DNA from: Prorocentrum cordatum
Taxonomy: Eukaryota; Sar; Dinophyceae; Prorocentrales; Prorocentraceae
Assembly: GCA_963575745.1 (NCBI GenBank)
Contig: CAUYUJ010002692.1
Span: 118,501 to 182,500 of the forward strand
Reading direction: 5' to 3'
Length of the DNA: 64,000 bases
Part shown: positions 63,078 to 64,000 of the stretch, in pieces
Numbering within the stretch: position 1 is the first letter of the stretch
How the letters are laid out: the number at the start of each line of letters is the position of its first letter
Translations under genes and position numbers: made by a program
Notes under the pieces: model-generated
Databases searched by the model: none
What the model saw: the letters and a program-made list of their open reading frames with translations, nothing else
What the model was told of the DNA's origin: nothing

Positions 63078-63833
63078 AAGATCAGCACGTCCGCGGGCAT
63101 CAGTACAGACACAGAGGCCCTCTTGGAAGGGCGCGCTTTCATGGAAATGGCCCACTCTGGGCGGCTCACGTTGCTCGACGTCGAGGAAATCCGAGACGTC
63201 TTCGAGAAGCATTGCCCTAGCGGCCGCCTGAAGCTCCATGAAGATACCAGTGCGTTCAGCGGGATGTGCCAGCAGCTTTACGTCAACGCGACGACGAACG
63301 AGATGAGGCACATCCTCCACATCCTCGGGACGGTTCACAAGAAGCGAATCAATCGCGACGAAGGTTCGCAGAAAGCTTACGGAGAGGACGCGAACATGTA
63401 CACGCTGTCCGACTTTGTCATTGCATTCGGAAAGTGGCTCAGCCACCAGCAGACGACGGACAATCTGAAACGTTGCACCCTGACCACCTTCAAGCTCACA
63501 GCTGTCGAGAGTTTCACGCGGGACCTCAACGCAGCCTCCCCAGACGAGACCAAGCGCATGATTAATGAGCTCTGCAAGGAGATACCCGAACGCAGGGACT
63601 TCCTGACAATCAACACCCTACAGGCGGAGAGTCTGCTGAAGCTGCACTTATCACTGACGGGCAGCGCAGGAGTGCGTTCGGATTCGGATTCGGACTCCAG
63701 CCCGGAGAGACCTTCGCACCAGGGTTCTCAGTCCACGTCGATCTCCCCAAGCGTCCGTCGGAATATGGGTTGCTTCGTGCAGCTGCGGGACATGTGGCGG
63801 CGCGGGCAGTCCCACCGGGAGGAGATGCCAGAG
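63078..63833 (+). CDS. Host gene exon of 252 codons, unidentified, weakly EF-hand-like
   Basis: One frame is open from upstream of 63078 to the window edge and has clearly protein-like composition. It contains MEMAHSGRLTLLDVEEIRD, then SGRLKLHEDTSAFSGMC, MYTLSDFVIAFGKWLSHQ, TFKLTAVESFTRDLN, INELCKEIPERRDFLTI, and a Ser/Asp-rich tail SDSDSDSSPERPSHQGSQ. The alternation of helices with short polar loops recalls degenerate EF-hands, but no full calcium loop is visible. A candidate acceptor is CTCGGAG before 63078. A canonical donor GAG|GTGCAG lies at 63834, just before a repeat element shared with 2283-2458. An ATG occurs at 63141, but the frame reads sensibly upstream of it (EKISTSAGISTDTEALLEG), so this is probably an internal exon. 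Confidence 0.65.
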
Positions 63834-63847
63834 GTGCAGGAGATCCA

Positions 63848-64000
63848 GGGGCGCCCTCGAGGGCGCGAAGTTGTTCGCGCTTCGCGCTTCGCGCTTCGGC
63901 TCCAGTTCCTCCTCCTCCTCCTCCTCCTCCTCCTCCTCCTCCTCCTCCTCCTCCTCTGCTCCCCTGGGAGGCGGCGCGAGAGCGCGAAAGTGATTCGCAC
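63848..64000. mobile_element. O-family repeat, copy 2, cut by the window edge
   Basis: Begins 14 bp after the donor at 63834 of the 252-codon exon, so the next intron starts almost at once with this element. It shares all boxes of the copy at 2283, with a longer CTC run (about 63906-63955). Confidence 0.72.

Overview
The window looks like dinoflagellate nuclear DNA (inference). It is GC-rich and has very little protein-coding sequence. It is packed with trinucleotide and dinucleotide arrays, carries non-LTR retrotransposon remnants, and contains many short copies of terminal-inverted-repeat (TIR) elements. The repeat load and GC content resemble Prorocentrum-type genomes, but no species marker is visible. 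I found no rRNA, tRNA, spliced-leader or organellar sequence, and most long open frames are simple repeats read in six frames.

Layout: 1-5 kb holds a GC-rich tandem block and a cluster of short elements. 5-9 kb has a GAG array, a ~540 bp imperfect palindrome, and one short element inserted inside another. 9-16 kb has CA and GAT arrays, CCCCAAGAGG-type degenerate repeats and several TIR elements. 16-19.5 kb is two large ATC arrays on either side of the C-terminal end of a reverse-transcriptase polyprotein. 20-24 kb is GAG/CTC arrays plus unclassified sequence. 24.1-29.1 kb (minus strand) is the best-preserved gene, a 1662-codon non-LTR retrotransposon ORF with endonuclease, reverse transcriptase, RNase H and zinc-binding motifs. 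30-34 kb holds CTC/GAG arrays, an exon-like island near 31.4-32.1 kb and a TA-flanked AT-rich element. 35-45 kb has ATC/GAT/CTC arrays, 82-bp, 6-bp and 73-bp tandem repeats, and more TIR elements. 45-50 kb has a duplicated cluster of short elements and an AAGCTA/GCTATG region. 50-56 kb has CATA arrays, 77-bp and 101-bp tandem arrays and a 2-kb CA/CG-rich array. 57-64 kb is dense in TIR elements and contains two convincing plus-strand exons (60803-61082 and 63078-63833) that probably belong to one or more host genes continuing past the right edge.

The most informative result is that many ~160-230 bp elements can be delimited by eye. At least five families show matching target-site duplications (5, about 7-8, or 9 bp), and another is flanked by TA. 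The two good exons are bordered by these elements, so the introns here appear to be built largely from short DNA transposons. The commonest family carries a pyrimidine-rich tract ending in CTACAG inside both TIRs, which resembles a 3' splice site on either strand. That makes it a candidate intron-generating (introner-like) element.
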